64,000 nt of DNA from an uncultured Pontibacter sp. (GCF_947495565.1 NZ_CANLZM010000007.1:1-64000), one strand, 5' to 3'; numbered from the stretch's first letter, positions 47,561 to 57,353 are shown. The notes: a model not told the origin generated them from the sequence alone. Numbers and translations are program-made.

Positions 47561-50479
47561 CTACACCGCCTGCTCTACCGGCAGTTGCTGAAAGTATACT
47601 TTAAAAGTAGTGCCCTTTCCGAGTTTGCTGCTTACCTCTATCTTGCCTCCGTTGTTCTCGATAATACGCTTTATGATGTACAGACCGATACCTGTACCCT
47701 CCACGTGCGTGTGCAGGCGCTTAAACATTGTAAACAGCTTATGCTGCTGCTCCTTTTTGATTCCCAAACCGTTATCCTGCACCTCCAGCACCACATACTG
47801 ATCCTCTTCGTAAGTTTTTAAGCTAACTTCAGGCTTACGGTCCGGAGCTTTATACTTGACGGCGTTGCTAACCAGGTTATAGATGATGCTGCGTAGGTTT
47901 TTACGAGCATAGATAATGTTTTCTACCTGCAAATCTATCGTTACTGTTGCTTCCGCCTCGTTTATGGCAACATCAAGGTCTAAGAGTATATCCTGAAGCA
48001 TGCTATTGAACGAGAGCGGCTCTAAAGACGACTGCAGCTCTTTCTGCACCTTGGTGATCTCCGCCAAGTCAGCAATGGTGCCTTTAAGTTTGTTGATGGA
48101 GTGCTGCACCATGTCCAGCACCTTCATGTCTTCCTCCTCCAACTTACCCTGCAGGATATCGCGCAGCAGCGTTGCCAAACCTTCCATATTAGCGATGGGA
48201 GATTTAAGGTCGTGGGAGGCGGTGTATACAAAGCTGTCGAGGTCGTTGTTAATGCGCAGCAGCTCATTGTTTTTGCCGCTCAGCTCATCGTTGGTTATCA
48301 AGAGTGCTTTCCGGGCGTTTACCAGTTCCGTCACCTCTACGGCAAACAGCAGCACTGCCTCAATTTTCCCATTCGCATCTATTAAAGGCTGGTATACCAG
48401 GTTGAAGTACCCGTGCACAATCTCCCCGTCTTTGTCTAGTTCTATGGCTGTAGGGACCTCGTTGCCCACAAAAGGTTCGCCTGTCTCAAAAACCTTCTCC
48501 AGGCGTTTAAAGAAGCCGCGACCTTCTTCCTCTGAGTGGGCCTCGTACACTGTTTTCCCTACCAACGGGCGGTTGCCATACAGCTTACGGTACTGCGGGT
48601 TTGCCAGCACGTACTGGTAATCAGGATAGCGGACCAAGCCTACCACTGCAGGCACTTCCAGAAACAGCTTCTGCAGTAATTCGGCGTTCTGCTTTACTTT
48701 ACGCTCTGCATCCTTTATCTCTGTTATATCAATCACAGAACCGATAAAACCCTGAAAATCGTCGTTAGCCCCGAAGCGCGGCGTATTGGTAGCTACCACC
48801 CAACGGTACTCCCCATCGAAGCGGCGCATTCTAAACTCTACTCTAAAGGCGCTATGCTCACTGATCGCTTGTTTCGTTAACTTTTCTTTCCTCTCTATAT
48901 CATCCGGGTGCACCACTTCTTTCCAGCTCATGTTAATGGTATCTTCAAAGTTGATACCTGTAAAATCAAGCCACTGCTTGTTTACGTACATGAAGTTGGT
49001 GGCATCATCTGTGATTTTGATCATCACGGGTGCATTGTCGGCCATGGTACGGAAACGGGCCTCACTCTCGATGATCGCCTGCTGTGCCTGCCTCTCATCA
49101 GTGATATCGCGTACCTCAATAATAGCATAGCTCTCGCTGCCGCTTTCTTCTATTGGCTGCACCGTGCAGGATACGTTAAAAAAGCTGCCGTCTTTCCGGA
49201 TAAACATATCTTCATAGCCGCGCAGCGGTTTTGTGGTGGATATGGCTATTTGCATCGGGCATTTATCGGCCGGAAAGGCAGAGCCGTCCAGGTGCTTGTG
49301 ATGCACCATTTCATGCAGTGTTTTCTTCTGCATTTCCTCAAGCGTATAACCGGTCATGGCTTCGGCAGCCGGATTCATAAATGTACAATAGCCTTTGGAG
49401 TCTAGTATAAAAAGTGCTGCTGTGGCATTATCGGTAATGGTTTGCTTCAGGCGGTTAGAACGGCGTGTGTTAGAGAGCGACCAAATGATAAAGAACATGA
49501 GCAGACCTATAATTAAGCCGCCCGTAAGTATAAAGTATGGTAGCTCCGAATCGGCTGATTTGCCGAAGGTATCTTTTGCCGAAACATACAAGCGCCAGGT
49601 ATGGTTGCCAACCGTAATGGTGCTTAGGTTACTGTGCTCCCTCTTGCCACTGCCGTAGAAGGGTGTAGGGCTGGTACTAAAGAGCAGGTTGTCCGCTGAT
49701 GGCTCAGCACCGTCGTACACCTCTATATCAATGTCATTGAAATCTTTTGTGAGAACGGCCCGCATAAGGTCCTTGGCCCGGAAGGGGCTGTACACAAAGC
49801 CTTTTATAAGCCGCTGCCGCTCCTTGATGGACTCTGGCTCTGCGTTGTTATAATATATAGGCAAGTATATCAGAAAGCCGGACTGTTCGTCCTGACCAGT
49901 CTCCTGCACAAGCCGCAGCTTACCCGACAGCGTAGGCTGCCTGGTATCGCGGGCAATGCGCATAGCCGACTGCCGCACCGAGTCACTGAACATATCATAC
50001 CCGAAGGCGCGAAGATTGCGGCCAGTAAAAGGCTCCAGGTAAATAATTGCGGTATAAATGCTCCTTTTGCCTGCCGGGGTTATGCTGTAGTCTGTAAAGC
50101 CCTCATTTCTGATCTGCTGCACGTGCTGCTTCACCTGGTTTGGCCGCACCACATGTGTGTAGCCGAAGCCTTGAAGGCCAGGGTAGCTCTCTTCCAGCTT
50201 CAGGGTTTTATAGTAGCTATTCCAGTCGCGGCGAGTTACCGTGTCAGAGGCAATGAACATGGCTTTGCCTCCGGCCAGAATCTGGATATAATCGCGCATG
50301 CGCTTGTCTATCGCTTCTGTAACCTGCTGCGTGCGCATAGAGAATAATTTGGCGCTCCTTTCCTCTGCTTTCTTTTTAGTTTCAGAATAAATAAAGAGGG
50401 TAAGCAAGAAAATAAGCAGGAAAGAGAAAATCGCGATAAAATAATCTCTTATAAAAGAAGCCAGCTTGGCAAGTTTCAT
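47561..50479 (-). CDS. CHASE- and multi-PAS-containing sensor histidine kinase
   Basis: A 972-residue membrane histidine kinase. Order: first transmembrane helix at about 13-31; extracytoplasmic CHASE domain at about 70-290 (YPGLQGFGYTHVV, then GRNLRAFGYDM); second helix at about 322-343; three PAS domains at about 350-470, 475-600 and 605-725; HisKA with the phosphorylated His in YTASHDLKSPIANM; and a HATPase domain with N box NAVKYK and G boxes DNGLGIKKEQ and GTGIGLYIIKRI. The CHASE domain senses a small extracellular ligand. No response regulator gene is adjacent. Confidence 0.93.
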   Translation of the reverse strand: MKLAKLASFIRDYFIAIFSFLLIFLLTLFIYSETKKKAEERSAKLFSMRTQQVTEAIDKRMRDYIQILAGGKAMFIASDTVTRRDWNSYYKTLKLEESYPGLQGFGYTHVVRPNQVKQHVQQIRNEGFTDYSITPAGKRSIYTAIIYLEPFTGRNLRAFGYDMFSDSVRQSAMRIARDTRQPTLSGKLRLVQETGQDEQSGFLIYLPIYYNNAEPESIKERQRLIKGFVYSPFRAKDLMRAVLTKDFNDIDIEVYDGAEPSADNLLFSTSPTPFYGSGKREHSNLSTITVGNHTWRLYVSAKDTFGKSADSELPYFILTGGLIIGLLMFFIIWSLSNTRRSNRLKQTITDNATAALFILDSKGYCTFMNPAAEAMTGYTLEEMQKKTLHEMVHHKHLDGSAFPADKCPMQIAISTTKPLRGYEDMFIRKDGSFFNVSCTVQPIEESGSESYAIIEVRDITDERQAQQAIIESEARFRTMADNAPVMIKITDDATNFMYVNKQWLDFTGINFEDTINMSWKEVVHPDDIERKEKLTKQAISEHSAFRVEFRMRRFDGEYRWVVATNTPRFGANDDFQGFIGSVIDITEIKDAERKVKQNAELLQKLFLEVPAVVGLVRYPDYQYVLANPQYRKLYGNRPLVGKTVYEAHSEEEGRGFFKRLEKVFETGEPFVGNEVPTAIELDKDGEIVHGYFNLVYQPLIDANGKIEAVLLFAVEVTELVNARKALLITNDELSGKNNELLRINNDLDSFVYTASHDLKSPIANMEGLATLLRDILQGKLEEEDMKVLDMVQHSINKLKGTIADLAEITKVQKELQSSLEPLSFNSMLQDILLDLDVAINEAEATVTIDLQVENIIYARKNLRSIIYNLVSNAVKYKAPDRKPEVSLKTYEEDQYVVLEVQDNGLGIKKEQQHKLFTMFKRLHTHVEGTGIGLYIIKRIIENNGGKIEVSSKLGKGTTFKVYFQQLPVEQAV

Positions 50480-50850
50480 GTGTTGTTAGTTAGTACCGGC
50501 AGGTGGTTAGCGAGTTGATCTCTGCAAAACCTAACCAAAACAGTATATCCTTCTTCAAATGTAAATAAAACAAAGCCATCTGCCAACACAATTAGTTCAT
50601 TAGCTCGCAGTAAAAGGCATTTATACTTTATTCAAAAGCAAAACTTCATTAAGGCAAAATTTAGCAGTAAAGTTATACTTGCCGCTTTTGTACCGATAGT
50701 TAACTGTGAAACAGACAAGGTGGTTTATAAAAAGCTGCTTTGTAATGCCAAATACCTAAAAACCAACATTATACTATTGACACAAAATACACATATCAGG
50801 TTTTACAATTGTTATATTCAGCTTAAACTAAAGTAAAATTTATAAGAACG
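50480..50850. other. AT-rich intergenic region upstream of the histidine kinase
   Basis: No gene is seen in these 371 bases. It should hold the kinase promoter on the minus strand. Two TATACTT heptamers lie at about 50.62 and 50.67 kb. Confidence 0.5.
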
Positions 50851-51090
50851 ATGCAGCATTGGCTTGATTCTTACGGAGATATCCAACAGCAGCACCATAC
50901 AAACAAGCTTATGTATAACATCTGCGTTCTGCTAAATGCCATTCTATATTTGCAGAAGTATAGGACGGGCAGCTTTACGGGTATAAGGTAGAGAGCAAAA
51001 CCTTTCCGTCTGAAGGATCTGGCGTACCTGCTTGTTGGGCCAGCCTGGTTACTAGGTTTTATCTATCGGAAATTGGAGATACCGTATTAA
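50851..51090 (+). pseudogene. Decayed DUF962/Mpo1-like gene
   Basis: Reading from the ATG at 50851 gives MQHWLDSYGDIQQQHHTNKL and then MYNICVLLNAILY. This resembles the start of DUF962 (Mpo1/YGL010w-like) membrane proteins (W..Y...H.N.TNK..H..CVP). The frame stops at TAG (50989). A second frame, starting at 50979, reads GYKVESK. From 50995 the first frame resumes with AKPFRLKDLAYLLVGPAWLL and ends with GFIYRKLEIPY before TAA (51088), which matches the C-terminus of the same family. Two frames, an internal stop and a total length well below the family norm indicate deletion plus frameshift. Family assignment is from memory of its motifs. Confidence 0.72.
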
Positions 51091-51114
51091 CTTTGAGGCA
51101 TAATTGCTTACCCT

Positions 51115-51831
51115 ATGCTGGAGATACTTAAAAGCTTACTGATTGCCTTTTTTGCTGTAGCCGTGCTGCTGCCGATTGTTCGTTACGCACTGCGCCGCCT
51201 TTCGCCGTCCCCGCACGTGGAAGCCATGACAGCCGTAGAGGTGAAATACATGCAGAAACAGGACCTGAAGCTGACGATAGCTTATTTTGTTTTCGCCACT
51301 GTTCTGGCCGTGTTCTGCTCGGGTGTGCTGGCCATGCTATCAAGCATTATCCATGCCTCCAAAGAGCACCTGCACGTGCTTACGCCTAATTTTAGGGCGC
51401 TTTTTGCACCGGGGTTGCTGCTGGGCTTAACACTAGCCATTCTACCGCTGCGTCTTGCGCAAGGCGCGCTGCTGGGCCACGATTACGAAATGTATAAAAC
51501 CTATTTGGCCCGCCTGGAAGGCCATAACTCAAACCGCATTTATAACTTACTGCTGGCGGTGATGCTGCTGGTGTCGGGGGTGGTGGCCTGGTACAGTATG
51601 CGCTGGCACGTTGATATTAGCGAAACTAATATTGAGGTAACTAACCTGCTGCTGGAGAACCGCTCTTATACCATGGAAGAAATAGAAAGTATACATTACC
51701 TGGGTGCGGAGGGCGAGTACCTGATTTCCTTTAAAGACCAAACCAACCTGAACACCACTTACCTGAAGCCGGTGCAACTGGAGATGATCGCGTTGCTGTC
51801 GGAGAAGTCGGGGCACCGGGTACTCAGGTAA
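51115..51831 (+). CDS. Hypothetical membrane protein with C-terminal soluble domain
   Basis: A 238-residue protein, family not recognised. Four hydrophobic segments are visible (about 6-24, 52-74, 88-107 and 143-160). The C-terminal soluble part of about 75 residues (WHVDISETNIEVTNLLLENRS onward) has a strand pattern like a PH-type or bPH domain, with TMEEIESIHYLG and YLISFKD. It starts 24 bases after the decayed DUF962 gene. No function can be given. Confidence 0.72.
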   Translation: MLEILKSLLIAFFAVAVLLPIVRYALRRLSPSPHVEAMTAVEVKYMQKQDLKLTIAYFVFATVLAVFCSGVLAMLSSIIHASKEHLHVLTPNFRALFAPGLLLGLTLAILPLRLAQGALLGHDYEMYKTYLARLEGHNSNRIYNLLLAVMLLVSGVVAWYSMRWHVDISETNIEVTNLLLENRSYTMEEIESIHYLGAEGEYLISFKDQTNLNTTYLKPVQLEMIALLSEKSGHRVLR

Positions 51832-51892
51832 TGGCTGCTATACTTTAAGCTAAACCTCAAGTATAACGCTGTACGTAAGTATATTTTTTTTG

Positions 51893-51900
51893 TAGTTTTG
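51893..51900 (+). promoter_or_regulatory. -7 box TAGTTTTG for fumC
   Basis: TAGTTTTG matches TAnnTTTG and lies 40 bases before the fumC ATG. Several TATACTT/AAGTATA heptamers surround it. Confidence 0.45.
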
Positions 51901-51940
51901 CTGCAGACAAACTGAACCGTTAAACCTAAGTATAAACCAT

Positions 51941-53338
51941 ATGCAAGTTCGCGTAGAGAAAGACACGATGGGCCCAATTGAGGTGCCTGCAGACAAATAC
52001 TGGGGCGCGCAGACACAGCGTTCAAGAGAAAACTTTACTATCGGTGGCCAGCGCATGCCGCAGGAGGTAATCGAAGCTTTTGCTATACTTAAGAAATCTG
52101 CCGCGCAGGCTAACGCGCAGCTGGGTGTTTTGGCACAGGATAAAGCTGATATCATCTCTAAAGTATGCGATGAGATTTTGGAAGGCAAACTGAACGACGA
52201 GTTTCCGCTGGTAGTATGGCAGACCGGCTCAGGTACGCAGTCTAACATGAACGTGAACGAAGTGGTTGCCAACCGTGCGCACGTGCTATTAGGCGGCCAG
52301 TTATCTGACGAGAAAAAGCAGATCCACCCGAACGACGACGTAAACAAGTCGCAGTCATCTAACGATACCTTCCCGACAGCCATGCACATTGCCGCTTACA
52401 AGAAAGTGGTGGAGCACACGCTGCCAATGGTGAAGAAACTGCACGACACGCTGAAGGCGAAATCAGAGGAGTTTATGGATGTGGTGAAGATCGGCCGCAC
52501 GCACCTGATGGACGCTACACCGCTGACGCTTGGCCAGGAGCTTTCTGGCTACGTGAAGCAGCTGGAGTACGGCATGAAGGCGCTGAACAATACGCTGGAC
52601 CACCTGAAAGATTTAGCACTGGGAGGTTCTGCAGTAGGTACAGGCCTGAACACACCGGAAGGTTACGCAGAGCTTGTGGCTGATAAAATCTCTCAGTACG
52701 CTGGACATGAGTTCCGCACGGCCCCTAATAAATTTGAGGCGCTTGCCGCACACGATGCCATGGTAGAAACCTCAGGCGCCCTGAAGCAGCTGGCAGTAAG
52801 CCTGATGAAGATTGCCAACGATATTCGTTTGCTGGCTTCCGGCCCTCGCTCTGGTATTGCGGAAATCCTGATCCCTGAAAATGAGCCGGGCTCTTCTATC
52901 ATGCCGGGTAAAGTAAACCCAACGCAGGCTGAGGCGATGACAATGGTTTGTGCGCAGGTAATCGGCAACGACGTAGCTATCTCGGTAGGGGGCATGAACG
53001 GCCATTTTGAGCTGAATGTGTTTAAGCCGGTAATGATTTACAACCTGCTGATGAGCGCCCAGCTAATCGGCGACGCCTGTGATTCTTTTGACAAGCACTG
53101 CGCTGTAGGTATTGAGCCAAACACGGCCCGCATCAAAGAAAACCTGGAGAACTCACTGATGCTGGTAACGGCCCTGAACCCGCACATTGGCTACGACAAC
53201 GCAGCTAAAATCGCGAAAAAGGCGCATAAAGAAGGAACCACCCTTCGCCAGGCAGCTATTGAGCTTGGCCTGCTCACCAACGAGCAGTACGACGAGTGGG
53301 TACGCCCAGAGGATATGATCGGCAGCCTGAAGAAGTAA
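51941..53338 (+). CDS. fumC: Class II fumarate hydratase
   Basis: FumC hydrates fumarate to malate in the TCA cycle without an iron-sulfur cluster. The 465-residue length is normal. Motifs are [12 protein letters not shown] at the N-terminus, [17 protein letters not shown], the active-site [17 protein letters not shown] and the superfamily signature [11 protein letters not shown]. It is monocistronic, ending at a terminator. An ATA-CTT pair at F-A-I-L-K creates one TATACTT inside the gene. Confidence 0.97.
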   Translation: MQVRVEKDTMGPIEVPADKYWGAQTQRSRENFTIGGQRMPQEVIEAFAILKKSAAQANAQLGVLAQDKADIISKVCDEILEGKLNDEFPLVVWQTGSGTQSNMNVNEVVANRAHVLLGGQLSDEKKQIHPNDDVNKSQSSNDTFPTAMHIAAYKKVVEHTLPMVKKLHDTLKAKSEEFMDVVKIGRTHLMDATPLTLGQELSGYVKQLEYGMKALNNTLDHLKDLALGGSAVGTGLNTPEGYAELVADKISQYAGHEFRTAPNKFEALAAHDAMVETSGALKQLAVSLMKIANDIRLLASGPRSGIAEILIPENEPGSSIMPGKVNPTQAEAMTMVCAQVIGNDVAISVGGMNGHFELNVFKPVMIYNLLMSAQLIGDACDSFDKHCAVGIEPNTARIKENLENSLMLVTALNPHIGYDNAAKIAKKAHKEGTTLRQAAIELGLLTNEQYDEWVRPEDMIGSLKK

Positions 53339-53362
53339 GTTTTATACTTTAACAGATAAAGG

Positions 53363-53390
53363 AAAAGCAGCTCCGTAAGGGGCTGCTTTT
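53363..53390. terminator. Terminator of fumC
   Basis: A 12-bp stem, AAAAGCAGCTCC (53363-53374) with GGGGCTGCTTTT (53379-53390), has one T-G wobble, a GTAA loop and a T tail on the plus strand. The convergent hydrolase gene ends at 53397, so it may serve both. Confidence 0.88.
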
Positions 53391-53396
53391 TTGGTT

Positions 53397-54851
53397 TTAT
53401 TTCGTTTTTGACGCTTTGCTAGCCTTTGCGTCTGCACGGTCCATACTTTGTTTCTCAAGCCAATCACCAATAGTTTTCAATGTCTCCGTCGAAAATGTTT
53501 CTTCTAAAGTATAAGGTTCATCATAAGCGCCGGTAATTGAATTTTGCATAAAATGATTAAGCTCTGGAAGTATTACTCCTGTAAAGTTATTATTGCCACC
53601 TGCAAGTAATCCTGCTTTTAAGGCTGCAAAGTTTGGTTTTGCGGGAGTTTGCAAGTCATTCTCTCCTGTGATAGCCAGCACAGGGGCTTTAATTTTATGC
53701 TGATAGGGCGTGGGGTCGAAGTGCAGCGAGTGGAAACGCCAGGGATTCATGACGGGTGCAATGAACATCGCTCTGTACTGCGGATCTACTTCAGCTTCAT
53801 TAAACCATGTATGCAGGTTTGCTACTGCTGTGATACTGTCTGCCGAGGCCGCTACAATATCATAAGTCTTGAACATGATCTGTGTCTCCTGACTCTCTTC
53901 TGACTTCCCTCTGGCCTTTAGCAGCGCGAGATCCTGAGCTTTGTTAAACTCTGGGCCTGGTAGTCCGGCTGCAGCCAAAAGTACAACACCTGCTACCGAT
54001 GAATCCTGCGCCGCCACTATCTGTGCCATCAATGTTCCTTCGCTGTGCCCGATGACATAGACATCTTTTACTTTTATCCTTTTATCAGCCCTCAAAGCTT
54101 TAACTGCGGCGTCGGCATCCCGTGCAAAGTCTTCGGTAAAGTTACCGGTGTACTTACCTGACGATTCTCCAACCCCACGTTCATCGTAGCGGAGCACGGC
54201 AAAGCCTCGCTTTGTAAGCTCATCGGCTAGCACCAGAAACGTTTTATGGAAGAACTGTTCCCCATCTCGGTTATGCGGGCCGGAGCCGGAGATCAGCACT
54301 ACCCCGGGAACCTCCTTCTTACCTTTGGGAGCAGTAATGGTGCCGCTAATAGTTATGCTCTCATCTCCTCCCGAGAACGCTGTAGGCAAAACAGTATAGG
54401 GAAAAGGAGCCTGTGGTGTTTGTGGCCGGTTCGGGCGAATATTGTTTATACTTTCAGGCTTAAGTACCAGAGGTACTTTTATACCTGCCGCCGCCACAGC
54501 CAATGTACCCGTAATCTCCTCATCACGTTTGCGATATAGACCAGCATACGTATAGCTCATCATGTGATCCCGGAAACTCACCCATAGGCTATCTCCCTCC
54601 ATTTCTACTCGCCCCGCCTGCAAATCATGCATCCCCGAAGAAGGCATTGATACAAGCACTTTACCCTTAGATCCGTCTGTACTGAAACTGAAGATACTTA
54701 TGTGCGATGTAGCTCCTCCAAAGTTTAACTCTCCGGCCCAATTGCCCGCTGGATACTCTTGCGCAAGCGTTTTATAGGAAGTGAGCACAAAAGCTGCAGA
54801 TGCTAGAAAAAAAGTATAAATAGTTCTTAATTGTACGGAAGGTGTTTTCAT
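53397..54851 (-). CDS. Exported alpha/beta hydrolase (peptidase/esterase type)
   Basis: A 484-residue protein with a signal peptide (FFLASAAFVLTSYKTLAQ), an N-terminal beta-sandwich of about 130 residues and an alpha/beta hydrolase domain. The oxyanion segment is VLISGSGPHNRDG, the nucleophile elbow GHSEG near residue 270, the acid in TGENDLQTP and the catalytic His in LPELNHFMQ. This layout is that of S9-like or dienelactone-hydrolase-like periplasmic enzymes with unknown substrate. It is monocistronic. Confidence 0.9.
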   Translation of the reverse strand: MKTPSVQLRTIYTFFLASAAFVLTSYKTLAQEYPAGNWAGELNFGGATSHISIFSFSTDGSKGKVLVSMPSSGMHDLQAGRVEMEGDSLWVSFRDHMMSYTYAGLYRKRDEEITGTLAVAAAGIKVPLVLKPESINNIRPNRPQTPQAPFPYTVLPTAFSGGDESITISGTITAPKGKKEVPGVVLISGSGPHNRDGEQFFHKTFLVLADELTKRGFAVLRYDERGVGESSGKYTGNFTEDFARDADAAVKALRADKRIKVKDVYVIGHSEGTLMAQIVAAQDSSVAGVVLLAAAGLPGPEFNKAQDLALLKARGKSEESQETQIMFKTYDIVAASADSITAVANLHTWFNEAEVDPQYRAMFIAPVMNPWRFHSLHFDPTPYQHKIKAPVLAITGENDLQTPAKPNFAALKAGLLAGGNNNFTGVILPELNHFMQNSITGAYDEPYTLEETFSTETLKTIGDWLEKQSMDRADAKASKASKTK

Positions 54852-55105
54852 AGAAGTAGGATAGAATAAATCATTTATCTAATATATAAATTCCTGTAGA
54901 AATTCAGCAGAAAATTCATAGATTCATTCACCCCACAAATCTAAACATCTCGCAACTTTGTATTTCTTGCTACTCTACTTCTCAATAAACTACCACCCCG
55001 GCAGAGCAAGCAGCTAACCCAACCATAGATTTCCTAAAACTTTACCTGCGCTTTCGCTGTTCCTAAAACCACACGTATAAAAGCATCAACACAAAGTATA
55101 AACCT

Positions 55106-55501
55106 ATGAAAATAGCGAAAGCCCCCTCTGAGTACAACAAGCTTACCCCGGAAGAAGAGCGCATTATCGAGCACAAGGGCACTGAGTACCCGGGCACAGG
55201 AGAGTATGAGCACAACAAAGCAGAGGGCGTGTACCTTTGCAAGCGCTGCAACGCGCCGCTTTATACCTCAGAATATAAATTTGAGTCGCACTGCGGCTGG
55301 CCAAGCTTTGACGACGAGATAACCGGAGCGGTAAAACGCGTGCCGGACGCAGACGGACGCCGTATAGAAATTGTTTGCGCCAACTGCGGCGCGCACCTGG
55401 GCCACGTGTTTGAGGGAGAGTACCTGACGGCCAAAAACATTCGCCACTGTGTAAATTCGTTGTCGATGAAGTTTGTGGCAGTGGATGACCTGGAGAAATA
55501 A
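55106..55501 (+). CDS. msrB: Peptide methionine-(R)-S-oxide reductase, MsrB
   Basis: MsrB reduces methionine-R-sulfoxide in oxidised proteins. The 131-residue protein has two zinc-binding CxxC pairs (Cys45/48 and Cys91/94), the catalytic Cys115 in RHCVNS and Cys63 in SHCGWPSF, which can act as the resolving Cys. HLGHVFEGE completes the fold signature. There is no signal, so it is cytoplasmic. A second, shorter MsrB-domain gene follows 31 bases later. Confidence 0.93.
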   Translation: MKIAKAPSEYNKLTPEEERIIEHKGTEYPGTGEYEHNKAEGVYLCKRCNAPLYTSEYKFESHCGWPSFDDEITGAVKRVPDADGRRIEIVCANCGAHLGHVFEGEYLTAKNIRHCVNSLSMKFVAVDDLEK

Positions 55502-55532
55502 GGCACAAAAGGTTTAGCCGCTTTTCAGGAGC

Positions 55533-55847
55533 ATGTTTAAGCACAGAGGCAAGGTAAATGAAAGCGGGCAGGAGGGAGTTTATACTTGCTCTGCCTGCGG
55601 TTATTTGCTTTTTGAAGCCAGCAAGAAGTTTGAGGTAGGCTCCGGCTTCCCGAGTTTCTGGGCGCAGGTGGCGGATCATGTGCGGCATCGCTCTTTAGAT
55701 ACCTATGGGCAGCAACGGGTTCAGCTGCTCTGCCTGCAGTGCGAGCAGCACCTCGGCCACCTCTTCGAGGACTCCCGAACGCCAACCAATGTGCGCTACT
55801 GCATTAATGCCAGTTCCATTAACTTTGTGCCGGAGAAGCAGCCGTAA
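55533..55847 (+). CDS. Short second MsrB-domain protein
   Basis: A 104-residue MsrB-like domain with both zinc CxxC pairs (Cys19/22 and Cys67/70), HLGHLFED and the catalytic-type Cys90 in RYCINAS. The position of the resolving Cys reads GSGFPSFW, so that Cys is missing. It probably relies on another reductant or a different recycling route. The protein lacks the N-terminal lead of its neighbour. The tandem suggests old duplication with divergence, because the two are not close in sequence. Confidence 0.85.
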   Translation: MFKHRGKVNESGQEGVYTCSACGYLLFEASKKFEVGSGFPSFWAQVADHVRHRSLDTYGQQRVQLLCLQCEQHLGHLFEDSRTPTNVRYCINASSINFVPEKQP

Positions 55848-55925
55848 ACAGGGCAGCTGCATACATTATAAGTATAATCCGTACAAACTCCTGCTCTTAT
55901 ACTTCGCTGATAAACTGTTTTATAC

Positions 55926-56306
55926 TTGCGCACATACTTTAAAAAACGCTACAACAGCTTCCGGTTTGCCTTCCGGGGGATAAATGCTGCCGTCCGGTCA
56001 GAGCCGCACATGCGGTTGCACGTACTGTCGGCAATAGTAGTGCTGCTGCTGGGGGCAACCTTTGGCGTTTCTAAAACGGAGTGGTGTTTACTGGCGGCAA
56101 GTATAGGGTTTGTTATAACGGCAGAGATTATAAACACCGCTATAGAGACAGTGGTAAACCTGGTGTCGCCGCACTACAACCCCTTAGCCGGCAAAGCCAA
56201 GGATCTGGCTGCTGGCGCTGTACTGATGGCAGCCGTTACAGCCGCTGTAGTAGGCACTATTATTTTTCTGCCATACTTTCTGGAGTTTGCCGAAGTATAC
56301 TTTTAG
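55926..56306 (+). CDS. Diacylglycerol kinase family protein (DgkA type), TTG start
   Basis: A 126-residue integral membrane kinase of the prokaryotic DagK/UdpK family, with three hydrophobic segments. The signature EIINTAIETVVNLV is at residues 67-80, followed by AKDLAAGAVL. Members phosphorylate diacylglycerol or undecaprenol. The start is TTG at 55926, because the conserved N-terminal RFAFRGI would be lost from the first ATG. The TTG lies inside a TATACTTG string, so the heptamer overlaps the start codon. Confidence 0.9.
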   Translation: MRTYFKKRYNSFRFAFRGINAAVRSEPHMRLHVLSAIVVLLLGATFGVSKTEWCLLAASIGFVITAEIINTAIETVVNLVSPHYNPLAGKAKDLAAGAVLMAAVTAAVVGTIIFLPYFLEFAEVYF

Positions 56307-56407
56307 ACTTTTAACCATAAGTTTACTACACCCTGCTACAGTATCTGCCGCACAAAACAATGTCGCGACATTCACCGCTTCCGTAAAATTCCATAAATTG
56401 CGCTCCG

Positions 56408-56806
56408 ATGAGGAAAAACCATCTCAGAACATTTTTAAGAGGCAGCCTGTGGGCTGTAGCTTTTGCCGCCGCGATGGCCATTACTTCCTGTAAACCGGGA
56501 GGCGCTTCAGCTGGTACGGCAACGCATGAAAACCCCAGCTGGCTCACAAAACTAATTGGGGAGCTAAAGCTAGAGGCACCAGCCAACCCACCTGCTAAAA
56601 TTTACCGTTATACTTACTTAGGGCAGGAAGTATACTACCTCACCGGCCGCTGTTGCGATGTGCCCAGTCAGCTGTTCGACGCTGACGGAAACTTACTGTG
56701 TGAGCCCGACGGAGGCATAACTGGGAAGGGAGACGGCCGATGCACCGACTTTATGGAGCAGCGACAAAACGAAACAATAGTTTGGGAAGATAAAAGAGAA
56801 AGTTAA
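56408..56806 (+). CDS. Small lipoprotein, DUF6970-like
   Basis: A 132-residue lipoprotein (AMAITSC, lipid Cys at residue 28). The mature part contains WLTKLIGELK, the YRYTYLGQEVYYL strand, RCCDVPSQLFDADGNLLC and GGITGKGDGRCTDF, so four Cys that may form two disulfides. I think it is the DUF6970 family, from memory. It starts about 100 bases after dgkA and lies five bases before dinB, which suggests a two-gene operon with DinB. Confidence 0.78.
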   Translation: MRKNHLRTFLRGSLWAVAFAAAMAITSCKPGGASAGTATHENPSWLTKLIGELKLEAPANPPAKIYRYTYLGQEVYYLTGRCCDVPSQLFDADGNLLCEPDGGITGKGDGRCTDFMEQRQNETIVWEDKRES

Positions 56807-56811
56807 TTACC

Positions 56812-57288
56812 ATGACCGGAAACGACGTACTGAAAAACCTATCAGAATATAACATTTGGGCCAACAAAACCATGTTGGATGTATTCAGCAGCCTGCCTGA
56901 AGTGCCAGCTAACTCACTGCGCCTGCAGAGCCACGCTCTAAACGCACAGGCTATCTGGGTTGCCAGAATTACCGGCACCGAAAGCCCGGTAAAAGTTTGG
57001 CAGGAGCACACGCTGGAGGAGCTGAAAAATTTGCACGACTATGCTTCTTATAAGATAAAGGAGTTGGTAGACAATGCCGACGAAGCCGAATTCAACCGCC
57101 TCATCGACTATACCAACAGCCAGGGCCACAAGTATAGCACCCGTGTATTAGACATTCTGACGCATGCGTTTAACCACGCTACCTATCACCGCGCTCAGGT
57201 TGCCACCGACCTACGCAAAAATGGCCATACACCACCTAATACCGACTACGTAACTTACGTACGCGAGCTGATGGGGCAGGTGTACTAG
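56812..57288 (+). CDS. DinB family protein
   Basis: A 158-residue four-helix bundle of the DinB/YfiT superfamily. Metal-ligand histidines are placed as in the family: one in LQSHALNAQAIW and a pair in LTHAFNHATYHRAQV. These proteins are metal-dependent, often bacillithiol or other thiol S-transferases, and the substrate here is unknown. A bidirectional terminator follows. Confidence 0.92.
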   Translation: MTGNDVLKNLSEYNIWANKTMLDVFSSLPEVPANSLRLQSHALNAQAIWVARITGTESPVKVWQEHTLEELKNLHDYASYKIKELVDNADEAEFNRLIDYTNSQGHKYSTRVLDILTHAFNHATYHRAQVATDLRKNGHTPPNTDYVTYVRELMGQVY

Positions 57289-57353
57289 AACTTTGACAAA
57301 GAATTTTTAGAGAAAAGTATAAACTTGCCACTCTTTTAAGTGGTTGATAGTAT

